This document shows, in pieces, positions 1 to 7,143 of a stretch of DNA of 24,394 nucleotides (position 1 is the stretch's first letter; each line of letters begins with the position of its first letter). The position numbers were made by a program, and so were the translations under genes. The notes beneath the pieces are model-generated. The model ran no database searches. It had not been told where the DNA came from and was given only the letters and a program-made list of their open reading frames with translations. The stretch comes from JBKHBT01 sp046542255 (lineage in GTDB: Bacteria > UBP14 > UBA6098 > JBKHBT01): positions 1-24,394 of the forward strand of contig JBKHBT010000046.1 in the NCBI GenBank assembly GCA_046542255.1, in the 5' to 3' direction.

Positions 1-50
1 AATGCGAAGGCTCCAAGTTCTATTACGCTTCCTAGTATCGTGTAATCCAT
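1..50 (-). CDS. possible 5' end of a minus-strand gene cut by the window edge
   Basis: On the minus strand an ATG at 50-48 opens a frame that stays open to the window edge, reading MDYTILGSVIELGAFA. A short acidic/polar start followed by a hydrophobic stretch resembles the N-terminus of MotA-type flagellar stator proteins, and the neighbour at 191 is flagellin, so a motility gene would fit. Only 16 codons are visible and no clear Shine-Dalgarno sequence precedes the ATG, so this could be chance. The MotA idea is inference only. Confidence 0.27.
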   Translation of the reverse strand, partial: MDYTILGSVIELGAFA

Positions 51-118
51 AGTGCTCGTAAATAAATGTGAAATATTGTACAAAGCAAGGGATTTTTGTA
101 ATTATTGCTAATTTTTCT

Positions 119-146
119 TCAAGTTTAGATTCTGGGCTGTCGATAA
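119..146 (+). promoter_or_regulatory. sigma-28 (FliA)-type flagellin promoter
   Basis: TCAAGTTT (119-126), 12 nt, then GTCGATAA (139-146). The enterobacterial FliA consensus is TAAAGTTT-N11-GCCGATAA, so each box differs at one base and the spacer is one longer. Transcription would begin near 153-155, leaving a leader of about 36 nt before the flagellin start at 191. Flagellin is the classical late-class target of this sigma factor. The site also argues against a longer flagellin start at 68, because that start would lie upstream of the promoter. Confidence 0.7.
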
Positions 147-190
147 TAACATCGAATGAAGAAAGAATCCGAGGGAAAGGAGGAAAAACT

Positions 191-1048
191 ATGGCAGGGA
201 TTGGAGCGATGGGTGACCTTGCACGTGTTAATAGTAATATAGGTGCCCTAAATACCTATAATCGCCTGAAGGAGAATAGCAAGAATATCCAGAGACATCA
301 GGAACATCTTGCTACCGGACAGCGAATTAACCGTGCGTCGGACTCCCCTGCGAATTATGTCATTGCAAGGAAAATGACATCGAAACAAAATGCTTTGGCA
401 AAAGCTCAAGAGAATATTGGTGATGCCACTGCTGCGATGCAGGAGGCAGATACTGGCCTTGCACAGATACATGATATTGTACTCGATATGAAAGAACTAG
501 CTCAACAGGCCGCAAGTGATACTGTTGGCCCAGCTGAGCGTGAAGCTATCGAGTATGAAATCAATCAGTATGCTTCTGAAATAGAAGATATTGCAGAAGA
601 CACAAACTGGCAGGGCGTGAAGCTTCTCGATGGAAACCTAGACTGGACCCTACAGGTAGGTGAGAAAACAAACGATAAAATCGAATTTGCTGTTGCCTCA
701 TCTGATGATGGAAAAGGTTTTGGTACAGAGGATTTAGAATTAGTCGATCTTAAATCAGGAAGCCATGACGAAGCAGTGAATACTTGGGAGAAGCTGAATG
801 TAGCCGAGAAGAAAATTCTCGATGCTGAAGAGCGTATTGGTGCTGTAATTAACCGCATGGAATTAAAAACCGATGCATTAAATTCAGCAGCAACGAACAC
901 AGCCGCTGCAATTAGTAGAATCAGAGATGCTGATATTGCTCTCGAGCAGATGAATCTTGCTAAAGAGAACATTCTCCAGCAGGTCTCGATGGTCATGCTT
1001 ACAAAGACCGAACAGGCCCCTGGACAATTTATGTCATTATTCAGATAG
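191..1048 (+). CDS. fliC: flagellin (short, D0/D1-only type)
   Basis: Filament subunit of the flagellum, exported through the flagellar type III apparatus. The 285-aa product has the two conserved terminal regions: an N-terminal helical D0/D1 region (residues about 5-145, with RINRASDSPANYVIARKM near 45 and the NWQGVKLLDG turn near 140) and a C-terminal one (about 200-285, with INRMELKTDALN and a final MSLFR). The middle is short, so variable D2/D3 domains are essentially absent, as in many compact bacterial flagellins. The start at 191 is chosen because AAAGGAGG (176-183) lies 7 nt upstream and the protein then begins like a flagellin; an in-frame ATG at 68 would add 41 atypical residues and precede the likely promoter. 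It is followed by a hairpin and then FliD- and FliS-position genes. Confidence 0.95.
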   Translation: MAGIGAMGDLARVNSNIGALNTYNRLKENSKNIQRHQEHLATGQRINRASDSPANYVIARKMTSKQNALAKAQENIGDATAAMQEADTGLAQIHDIVLDMKELAQQAASDTVGPAEREAIEYEINQYASEIEDIAEDTNWQGVKLLDGNLDWTLQVGEKTNDKIEFAVASSDDGKGFGTEDLELVDLKSGSHDEAVNTWEKLNVAEKKILDAEERIGAVINRMELKTDALNSAATNTAAAISRIRDADIALEQMNLAKENILQQVSMVMLTKTEQAPGQFMSLFR

Positions 1049-1057
1049 ATTTTTCGA

Positions 1058-1090
1058 TTTGGAGACGGCATTCAATTTGCCGTCTCCAGA
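1058..1090 (+). promoter_or_regulatory. strong intercistronic hairpin downstream of flagellin
   Basis: GGAGACGGCA (1061-1070) pairs perfectly with TGCCGTCTCC (1078-1087) around a 7-nt loop, and three more pairs, one of them wobble, can extend the base of the stem. No T-run follows, so it is not a standard intrinsic terminator. Its place, just after the flagellin stop and before the cap-position gene, fits a 3' mRNA-stabilising or partial-termination hairpin that keeps flagellin output above that of downstream genes. The function is inference; the hairpin is directly visible. Confidence 0.6.
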
Positions 1091-1132
1091 GCTTGATAAT
1101 AAAATCTAGAATAAAGACAGGGAGCGAAAAAC

Positions 1133-1780
1133 ATGAAAGTGTATGATTATACACAAATCGATCTTTCAGACAAGTATGAAAAATTATTCTCAAAGTACGA
1201 AGAGAATGCGAATGAACCAATAGAAGATTTGCAAAGTGAGAAGGAAACACTTACATATCAAAATGATGCGCTCTCATATATCAAAAATGAAATGAGAAGC
1301 CTCAAGCTGGATTATATTGGCTCTAAAAGAAAAGCCATCTATGGGTCATTGGAACAAAACAAAATCGATGATATCAAACTGAGATATGAAAATATCAAAA
1401 CTAACTTAAAAGCCCTCGGTGAAACAGATAGAAGATATCAAACGATGCATAATAATTTCAAAAGACTCGATCCAGCTGATACTTTGAGTATGTATAAGGG
1501 GTCATCTGATGTGTTAACTCAGAAGCAGAAAAATTCAAAGTTAATGCAAAGAGATAGAATCACACAGGAGCTCGACAAGATATATTTGAAAACGAAGACC
1601 TCTTTGAGAACAGTTTCAAGGAAGAAGTCTTCGCTTAATACCAAAATAGAAAAAGAAAGCTTCGATGCTCAAAAAGAAAAATTCAATTTTAAAGTTAGCC
1701 TGGCAAATTTGGAAAGTTTCGAAAAAAGTGCTGAAAACATATTGCGTTCATTTTACTCATCCTTTGACATGAAGGTCTGA
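1133..1780 (+). CDS. FliD-position coiled-coil protein, possibly a reduced filament cap
   Basis: A 215-aa hydrophilic, almost wholly helical protein with no signal peptide or membrane segment. It lies where fliD stands in the canonical fliC-fliD-fliS order. Residues about 14-60 (including EPIEDLQSEKETLTYQNDAL) resemble the N-terminal FliD pattern, a short helix, then Pro-Ile-x-x-Leu, then a coiled coil. Residues about 140-215 form a second helical stretch ending in F-x-x-S-F, compatible with the C-terminal FliD coil. Normal FliD is roughly 400-650 aa with globular head domains between the coils; here only about 80 residues separate them, so no head is present. AGGGAG at 1119-1124 is the ribosome-binding site, and the FliS-like gene starts 5 nt after its stop. 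It may instead be an unrelated flagellar export or hook-filament accessory protein. Confidence 0.6.
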   Translation: MKVYDYTQIDLSDKYEKLFSKYEENANEPIEDLQSEKETLTYQNDALSYIKNEMRSLKLDYIGSKRKAIYGSLEQNKIDDIKLRYENIKTNLKALGETDRRYQTMHNNFKRLDPADTLSMYKGSSDVLTQKQKNSKLMQRDRITQELDKIYLKTKTSLRTVSRKKSSLNTKIEKESFDAQKEKFNFKVSLANLESFEKSAENILRSFYSSFDMKV

Positions 1781-1785
1781 ACAAG

Positions 1786-2142
1786 ATGCCGAGAGGAAGA
1801 GGATATAAAGTAAGAAACGAGAGTGACCCAGCTCTCAAAAACATTAAACAATATGATGCAGCACTTTTCTACGCGCATAAAGCATTGAAAAATTGGAAGC
1901 AAAATGACTATAGGCTATTGGTTATCAAGACCGAAAAGGCACTACATGTCTTATCGAAAAACAAACTCCCAATGATCCCGGAATTGAAACCACTATATCG
2001 ATACTACCATAGCTTACTACTCGATGCTGAAAGAGGCGAAAAAAATGCATTAATAGAATTCATCCAACATATAACAGAGCTAAGAGATACATGGATACAA
2101 GCAAGAAATGAATTTAAGAAAAAAGGTTTTAAAGAAGAGTAG
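1786..2142 (+). CDS. fliS: FliS-like flagellar export chaperone
   Basis: A 118-aa all-helical, basic protein. FliS binds the flagellin C-terminus in the cytoplasm, prevents premature polymerisation and delivers subunits to the export gate. The match is by pattern: a Tyr-x-x-Ala-Leu-x-x-Ala start (about 23-33), a middle helix ending near LHVLSK, then LKPLYRYYHSLLLDAE (67-82) and ITELRDTWIQA (96-106), which correspond to the conserved LY-x-Y and LR-x-x-W features of FliS. Length is typical (about 120-140 aa). The N-terminal segment MPRGRGYKV is more basic than usual. It starts 5 nt after the preceding stop with AAGGT inside that gene's end, suggesting translational coupling. The assignment rests on both pattern and synteny and is moderately secure. 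Confidence 0.62.
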   Translation: MPRGRGYKVRNESDPALKNIKQYDAALFYAHKALKNWKQNDYRLLVIKTEKALHVLSKNKLPMIPELKPLYRYYHSLLLDAERGEKNALIEFIQHITELRDTWIQARNEFKKKGFKEE

Positions 2143-2153
2143 AACTTCTTCTC

Positions 2154-2210
2154 TAAAGCCATATATAAATAATATATTCATTACATAACATTTATAATGC
2201 AGTGGCTTTA
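2154..2210 (+). terminator. large imperfect hairpin between convergent genes
   Basis: TAAAGCCA (2154-2161) pairs with TGGCTTTA (2203-2210), and nested inside TATAAAT (2164-2170) pairs with ATTTATA (2190-2196). Together this gives about 15 bp with an internal bulge and a 19-nt loop, 11 nt after the FliS-like stop. It is followed by a weakly T-rich CTTATGTTTT stretch, not a clean U-tract, so termination of the flagellar operon is plausible but unproven. A second short hairpin, GAATAGG/CCTATTC (2259-2278), spans the stop codon of the converging foldase gene. Confidence 0.4.
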
Positions 2211-2268
2211 CTTATGTTTTAGCCGGGAAGTATGACAAAATAGAGATCTATTCTTTTTGAATAGGCAA

Positions 2269-4074
2269 TTACCTATTCAGCATTATATGCCTTCTGTCAT
2301 TTATTTCTGCATTTTCACGTATATTGGCAAACCATCTGTCAAATGAGCTTTGTTCGCTTTGCTCGACTATCTCCGTATGATATTGCTGAATCATAGAACG
2401 GATTTCTTCAGTGGATGGCTCTTCGCGTTCTTCTACTTTGATTACATAAAAAGCAGAATGAGCACCTTCGATGACTGGCGAGACCTTATCGACTCTAAGG
2501 CCAAGTAATGAACCTGCAAAGATTGGGTCATATCCCTGGCTTGTTCTGAATGCAAATGGATTGCCAGAAAGAGTATCAGGATTAATGCCAGCGGCTTTAA
2601 AATCTCCAGCTTCTGCGACCCTCGTTTGCATTTCTCGGGCATCTTGATATGCCATTGCTTTGGCTTTATCCATTATATAATCTTCGTAAACCTGGTCCTT
2701 GATCAGATCAAAATCTACACTCCCATCTTCGACTTTTCCAATGAGTTCATAGATATGATAGCCATCTTGTGATGCAATAACATCGTAAACAACTCCAGCA
2801 GAATCATGCAATGCATAATTATTGAGGAAACTGTAATAGCCTAAACCGGGTATTGGGTCTTTCTTTGTCAAGATATCGGATTTTTCATATTCCAGATCAA
2901 ATTCTTCTGCTGCTTCTTTGAGGCTTTCATTGGTTGCTGTGGCTTTAACCTGTTCAGCCAGGACAGTAACCGAGTCGAAGGTATCGAAAGAAGGGCTGAT
3001 CTTGATTAGAATGTGGCTTGTATTAACCGCTTCAAGAGAGTCATTAATTTGATTGACTTTGGCAATATGCCATCCATATTGAGTAACGAAAGGCTCAGAA
3101 ACCTCGCCAGAATCCATGTCGAAAATAACTTCCTCGAATTCTGGTACAAGTCGTCCCTTAGTAACCCATCCTAAAACGCCTTCATTCTCGATAGCTGAAG
3201 GATCCTGAGAATACTGACTTGCATAATATGCAAATTCGTCTTGATTCTCTATCACTTCGGAATAAATTGAATCGACTTTGCTTTTAACTAACATACTATC
3301 TTGTGGAAGAACCTTCAGTTCAACAGCGACATGACCTAATTTGAAACCTTTATCTATTTTATACTCATCCTTATTCTTTTCAAAGTATTCCCTAAGTTGC
3401 TCATTAGTAGGTTCTGGAATTGAATCTCTATAGTCTTCGGCATTAAATCTGACATATCTGGCATCGACCTCTGTTAGATCTCTAAGAACTTCCTCGAGAG
3501 CCTGATGGCGTGTAATATGGGTCATATTATTTACATGCTGCTTTAGCTTCGAATTAGATATCTGACTTTTCATATTCTCTTCAAAGGACTGAATAATTCT
3601 TGGGTCAGCATTTGGGCCCTGAACATATTGTAGAAATTTCTGATAATCAAAACTGCCATTTGTCATAAAGTTTTCATTTCTTTTCAAATGGTCTGGAGGA
3701 TTGAGTCTCATTTCTCCATTTAACTCAGTAGATGTAACTTCAATTTGCTTTTTATCCAATTCCTCGCGAAGTAAAACCCTATTTATCAGGTCCTGCCATG
3801 TTTGTTCTCGTATTTGAGTTATTGCACCTTCTGGAAGATCGGGATTATTGTTCCTTGCATTAGTTATTTCATTATCAACAGCACGCCGGTATTCCATTGG
3901 CTCGATGGGTTGATCATTTACTATTGCAAGAGCATTATCTACTTCATTACTGGTGCTTTGTGTGATTCCAGATGCGCCTCTCCAAACCATAAATCCTACA
4001 AAAACTACAATGACAAAAATAAAGATTAGCTTTGTCTTCTCGCGTAATTTCTTCATAACGGCTGACTGTGCCAT
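2269..4074 (-). CDS. PpiD/SurA-like membrane-anchored peptidyl-prolyl isomerase foldase
   Basis: Envelope chaperone that helps exported proteins fold at the outer face of the cytoplasmic membrane. The 601-aa product starts with a short cytoplasmic tail, one membrane helix (about 15-31) and a SurA_N-type chaperone domain (about 45-215, with the 'IVNDQPI' start). A parvulin-type rotamase domain follows at about 244-343, shown by GVLGWVTKGRLVPEFEEVIF (299-318) and YGWHIAKV (333-340). A second, degraded parvulin-like segment lies at about 351-446 (NTSHILIK, then GYHIYELIG), and a C-terminal helical part completes the SurA-like fold. Length matches PpiD (about 620 aa). The start is supported by AAAGGAG (4085-4079) 4 nt upstream. 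It is divergent from the lipoprotein gene at 4270. PrsA-like activity is less likely because there is a membrane helix and no lipobox. Confidence 0.9.
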   Translation of the reverse strand: MAQSAVMKKLREKTKLIFIFVIVVFVGFMVWRGASGITQSTSNEVDNALAIVNDQPIEPMEYRRAVDNEITNARNNNPDLPEGAITQIREQTWQDLINRVLLREELDKKQIEVTSTELNGEMRLNPPDHLKRNENFMTNGSFDYQKFLQYVQGPNADPRIIQSFEENMKSQISNSKLKQHVNNMTHITRHQALEEVLRDLTEVDARYVRFNAEDYRDSIPEPTNEQLREYFEKNKDEYKIDKGFKLGHVAVELKVLPQDSMLVKSKVDSIYSEVIENQDEFAYYASQYSQDPSAIENEGVLGWVTKGRLVPEFEEVIFDMDSGEVSEPFVTQYGWHIAKVNQINDSLEAVNTSHILIKISPSFDTFDSVTVLAEQVKATATNESLKEAAEEFDLEYEKSDILTKKDPIPGLGYYSFLNNYALHDSAGVVYDVIASQDGYHIYELIGKVEDGSVDFDLIKDQVYEDYIMDKAKAMAYQDAREMQTRVAEAGDFKAAGINPDTLSGNPFAFRTSQGYDPIFAGSLLGLRVDKVSPVIEGAHSAFYVIKVEEREEPSTEEIRSMIQQYHTEIVEQSEQSSFDRWFANIRENAEINDRRHIMLNR

Positions 4075-4133
4075 GATTCTCCTTTAGTTATTTCTTTTCA
4101 AAATAATTCATGCTAAATTAATGGCAGTTCCAT

Positions 4134-4246
4134 ATTTTATCAAGATTTTTTTCAAATTTTATCAAATTAAATTAAAACTCGATGAGATTTGTCTTATTTG
4201 AATTGACAAAGGTTATCAAGATTCTTATTTTTCAATACTTTGATAA
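4134..4246. repeat. repeated TTATCAA boxes in a divergent promoter region
   Basis: The 195-nt gap between the foldase and lipoprotein genes holds four TTATCAA boxes: direct at 4137-4143, 4159-4165 and 4213-4219, and inverted (TTGATAA) at 4240-4246. The 10-mer ATTTTATCAA occurs twice exactly 22 nt apart (4134, 4156), and the 11-mer TTATCAAGATT occurs at both 4137 and 4213. The last direct/inverted pair flanks the likely -10 element of the rightward promoter. Spacing of two helical turns and the inverted pair suggest binding sites for a regulator, but AT-rich chance repetition remains possible. Confidence 0.4.
4203..4231 (+). promoter_or_regulatory. sigma-70-type promoter for the lipoprotein-trpS operon
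   Basis: TTGACA (4203-4208), 17 nt, then TATTTT (4226-4231), giving a perfect -35 box and a 4/6 -10 box at ideal spacing. Transcription would start near 4238, about 30 nt before the ATG at 4270, leaving room for the GAGGTG ribosome-binding site at 4260-4265. It is flanked by the TTATCAA boxes described for this gap. Confidence 0.6.
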
Positions 4247-4269
4247 AGATTAGATAATAGAGGTGCAGA

Positions 4270-5364
4270 ATGAGCTCTAAGAAAACTTTTGGAATTATAT
4301 TACTTATATTGGGCATTGTCGTTTCTTCATTTGTCCTATCCTGCGATGATAATAGCACAAATAGCAATGATCACGATGATCTCCCAGCAGATACAACCAT
4401 GCCAGATTCAACAGGGGCGGGAATAATCGAGCCGGTTGGAGAATTGTCGATATCTCGTGGAACTCGCAAAGGCATGGCCATAAAAGACGATAATCTATAC
4501 ATTTGTGATATGTATCATATTAGCGTTGTTGATATCAGCGATCTTGCATCGCCTTCTCAAATAGGCCGCTTCCCCGAAAGCGATCTCACTAGATACGCTA
4601 CGGGAGTCGCTATCAAAGATACTATTTTAGGTGTTTACTCGATGGGATCGTCATCGGATGGAGAACTAAACCTTGCAAGTATAAGTAACCCGACAAATCC
4701 AAGGGAGTTAGGCTCTCTGGCATTACCCAGAAATAATGGAAATCTTGTTTTCAAAGGTGACTATGCCTTGATGCCCGCATCGGAGCAAGGAGTTTTTGTG
4801 GTCGATATTTCTGATCCGACATCCCCAGCGATGCACAGGACAATTAATATCTCTGGCTCACAGATAATAAGCGATATTTCAATTGGTTTGGATTATCTTT
4901 TTGTTGGGATAGAGATGATTAAATCTATTAGAATATACGATATTTCAGATATAAATTCAGAGATATACATGAATTCCGCATCCACTTATGGCAAATTAGA
5001 AGGCAGTTTTTTCAAGTATAATAACTTATTTGTTGCCAATGGCACATGGCAAGAGCCTTCAGACGATGCCGGTTTCTCGATTTTTTCAATGGAAGACCTA
5101 AATTCTTCCATTTATGCAGATACACTTGAATCTACTTCCTGCCAGGATGTGTATGTGGATGCTGTTTATGCTTATGTTGTGTATAATGATAGGCCTGGCG
5201 GAGATGGAAATTATCTCAGGGTCTATGGAATATATCATCCCGAATCACCTGTCTTACATCATCAAATAGAACTCTCTGGAGATTCTTACTCTGTATTTGC
5301 CAGAGATGGAGATGTTTTTATACTTTGTAGAACTAAACTTTTAACCTACAGGCATGAATATTAA
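4270..5364 (+). CDS. LVIVD-repeat beta-propeller lipoprotein
   Basis: A 364-aa secreted protein. It has a basic start, a hydrophobic segment (8-23) and a lipobox VLSC with the lipidated Cys at 25. A low-complexity acidic linker (26-50, rich in Asp, Asn and Thr) follows, then tandem LVIVD-type repeats, each about 40 aa and recognisable by V-x-D-I-S-D-x-x-x-P near 86-95, 136-145, 177-186 and 222-229. LVIVD repeats build a beta-propeller found on surface proteins of bacteria and archaea; the ligand is unknown. The Cys is followed by Asp-Asp; Asp at +2 is an inner-membrane retention signal in enterobacteria, which may not apply here. It is first in a tight run with trpS (3-nt gap) and the barrel gene at 6377. 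Nothing in the sequence reveals a specific substrate. Confidence 0.8.
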   Translation: MSSKKTFGIILLILGIVVSSFVLSCDDNSTNSNDHDDLPADTTMPDSTGAGIIEPVGELSISRGTRKGMAIKDDNLYICDMYHISVVDISDLASPSQIGRFPESDLTRYATGVAIKDTILGVYSMGSSSDGELNLASISNPTNPRELGSLALPRNNGNLVFKGDYALMPASEQGVFVVDISDPTSPAMHRTINISGSQIISDISIGLDYLFVGIEMIKSIRIYDISDINSEIYMNSASTYGKLEGSFFKYNNLFVANGTWQEPSDDAGFSIFSMEDLNSSIYADTLESTSCQDVYVDAVYAYVVYNDRPGGDGNYLRVYGIYHPESPVLHHQIELSGDSYSVFARDGDVFILCRTKLLTYRHEY

Positions 5365-5367
5365 ATT

Positions 5368-6357
5368 ATGAAAAAAACACTACTTTCCGGAATGCAACCT
5401 ACAAGTCATATGCACCTTGGTAATTACCATGGCGCTTTAGAAAATTGGGTAAAACTTCAAAATAGTGATAATTATAACTGCTTTAATTGCATAGTCGATT
5501 GGCACTCTTTGACAACCGGTTCAGATATTACAAAGATTCTGCCTGAGCTGGTACATAATATGGCAGCCGATTTCATCGCAGGCGGCCTGGACCCTGAAAA
5601 ATCAGCTATTTTTGTTCAGTCACATGTAAAAGAACATGCTGAATTATATTTACTTCTGTCGAATATCGTACCTCTTGGCTGGCTGTATCGGGTTCCTACA
5701 TATAAGGAAAAAGCAGAAGCACTGGGCTTTGATAATCTTGGATTTTTGGGATATCCTGTTTTGCAAACAGCGGATATTGTTGTTTACAAAGCAGATGTGG
5801 TTCCGGTTGGAGCTGACCAAAGGCCTCATATCGAACTGGCAAGAGAGATAGTCAGGCGTTTTAATCACTTATTCGATGAAAAGGTCTTTCCAGAGCCTCA
5901 GACAATCCTTAATAATATTTCATTGCTTTTGGGTACAGATGGACGAAAAATGTCAAAGTCATATGACAATGACATAAAGCTAAGCGATGATAAAGATGCC
6001 ATCAAAAAGAAAATCATGAGCAGCTATACCGATTCAAAAAAAATTCATAAAAATGACCCTGGACATCCAGAGCAATGTCCGGTCTTTATGTTTCATAATG
6101 CCTACAATCAGAAGCAAGAAGTGCAAGACATAAAGATCAAATGCGAAACAGGCGATGATAGCTGGGGCTGTGTCAAATGCAAAAGAAAAGTAATCCCTAT
6201 CATGAATGAATTCCTGGAACCGATTCGCAGTAAGAGAGAAGAGCTTTTGAATGATAGAGCAGAATTGGATAATATTCTCTCCAAAGGAGCAGATAAGGCT
6301 CGTGAGAAGGCCCAAAAAACGATGTCTCATGTGCGTAAAGTCATGAATCTAAAATGA
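5368..6357 (+). CDS. trpS: tryptophanyl-tRNA synthetase with a four-cysteine cluster motif
   Basis: Charges tRNA-Trp with tryptophan in the cytoplasm. This class Ic synthetase, 329 aa (usual size), shows the HIGH-type HLGN (16-19) after GMQPTSHMH, and GRKMSKSYDN (192-201) as the KMSKS loop. In the C-terminal tRNA-binding part, Cys237, Cys259, Cys268 and Cys271 are arranged C-x21-C-x8-C-x2-C, close to the C-x22-C-x6-C-x2-C pattern that binds a 4Fe-4S cluster near the anticodon in Thermotoga maritima TrpRS. A cluster here is therefore likely by family, with altered spacing. The ATG lies 3 nt after the lipoprotein stop and lacks an obvious ribosome-binding site, suggesting coupled or reinitiated translation. 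Confidence 0.97.
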   Translation: MKKTLLSGMQPTSHMHLGNYHGALENWVKLQNSDNYNCFNCIVDWHSLTTGSDITKILPELVHNMAADFIAGGLDPEKSAIFVQSHVKEHAELYLLLSNIVPLGWLYRVPTYKEKAEALGFDNLGFLGYPVLQTADIVVYKADVVPVGADQRPHIELAREIVRRFNHLFDEKVFPEPQTILNNISLLLGTDGRKMSKSYDNDIKLSDDKDAIKKKIMSSYTDSKKIHKNDPGHPEQCPVFMFHNAYNQKQEVQDIKIKCETGDDSWGCVKCKRKVIPIMNEFLEPIRSKREELLNDRAELDNILSKGADKAREKAQKTMSHVRKVMNLK

Positions 6358-6376
6358 TTTAACAAGGAAGTCTCAA

Positions 6377-7135
6377 GTGTTTACTTTAAGGTATTTGTAT
6401 AAGTACTTATTTATGATGTTGTTAATCCCGATAATTGTCTTCGCAGAAAGCCCACAGCCATATGAATTAATCAGAACTTCGACAGGAGGATTATTAGAGC
6501 ATCTTCATTTTGATACCGAGGCAGAAATTTTGCCCGCTGGCGAGGTTGCTCTTTCTGCCAATATGGGTTTTTTCGGAAGGGCACAATTGGGGGTATCTTA
6601 TGCTGCACAGAATATTATTGGATTTGGTAAAGCCAACTTTGTACCACATGCTGGTTTCGAAGTCAAAGCAAGGGTTTTGGATGAGCATATCAATTATCCA
6701 GCAGTAGTGTTGGGTATAAATACTCAGGGCTATGGCGGTTATATTGACAGTCTGGATAGATATTTATTCAAATCGATCGGCCCTTATATCGCAGTAAGCA
6801 AAAATTGGTGGGCGCTTGGCGGAAATGCTGGCGTTCACGGAGGAATTAATTATTCACTCGAAACCAAAGACGATAAATCTGTATCATTTTTCCTGGGAGT
6901 AGATAAGGACTATGACGGCATCGCCGGAATTTACATTGAATACGATGCTGCATTAAACGATAATATCGAGAATAATGCTTTCGGCGAAGGCAGTGGCTAT
7001 TTAAATGCATCTCTATGGTGGCATGTTACTGATTATTTCAAATTTGAGATATTCCTTTTGGATTGCCTTTCGAATTCAGCTTCCAATCCATCATTTGGAA
7101 GAGGGCTACGTGTTACTTTTTACAACAATTTCTAA
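6377..7135 (+). CDS. outer-membrane beta-barrel protein, YjbH-like
   Basis: A 252-aa exported protein. The GTG start at 6377 is supported by AAGGAAG (6364-6370), 6 nt upstream, and gives a signal peptide (about 1-23, cleavage after FAES-like residues). The mature part alternates short hydrophobic strands and turns, contains VHGGINYS (about 153-160) and EYDAALNDN (about 185-193), and ends in Tyr-Asn-Asn-Phe, an aromatic terminus usual for barrel insertion by BamA. The pattern recalls the YjbH-like barrel family, whose better-known members act near polysaccharide export, but I see no polysaccharide genes here. It follows trpS by 19 nt and is probably co-transcribed. The barrel call is fairly secure; the family name is tentative. 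Confidence 0.65.
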   Translation: MFTLRYLYKYLFMMLLIPIIVFAESPQPYELIRTSTGGLLEHLHFDTEAEILPAGEVALSANMGFFGRAQLGVSYAAQNIIGFGKANFVPHAGFEVKARVLDEHINYPAVVLGINTQGYGGYIDSLDRYLFKSIGPYIAVSKNWWALGGNAGVHGGINYSLETKDDKSVSFFLGVDKDYDGIAGIYIEYDAALNDNIENNAFGEGSGYLNASLWWHVTDYFKFEIFLLDCLSNSASNPSFGRGLRVTFYNNF

Positions 7136-7143
7136 TCTTTTGC

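Noticed and set aside
68..190. N-terminal extension of flagellin from an ATG at 68
   Set aside because: The extra 41 residues do not look like flagellin, the likely promoter lies inside them, and the ATG at 191 has an ideal ribosome-binding site.
565..1071. 168-codon minus-strand open frame opposite flagellin
   Set aside because: It is fully antisense to a strongly conserved gene, has no ribosome-binding site and gives a Ser/Phe-rich product typical of a shadow frame.
2259..2278. GAATAGG/CCTATTC hairpin as intrinsic terminator of the foldase gene
   Set aside because: The stem spans the stop codon and is followed on the minus strand by A residues, not a T-run.
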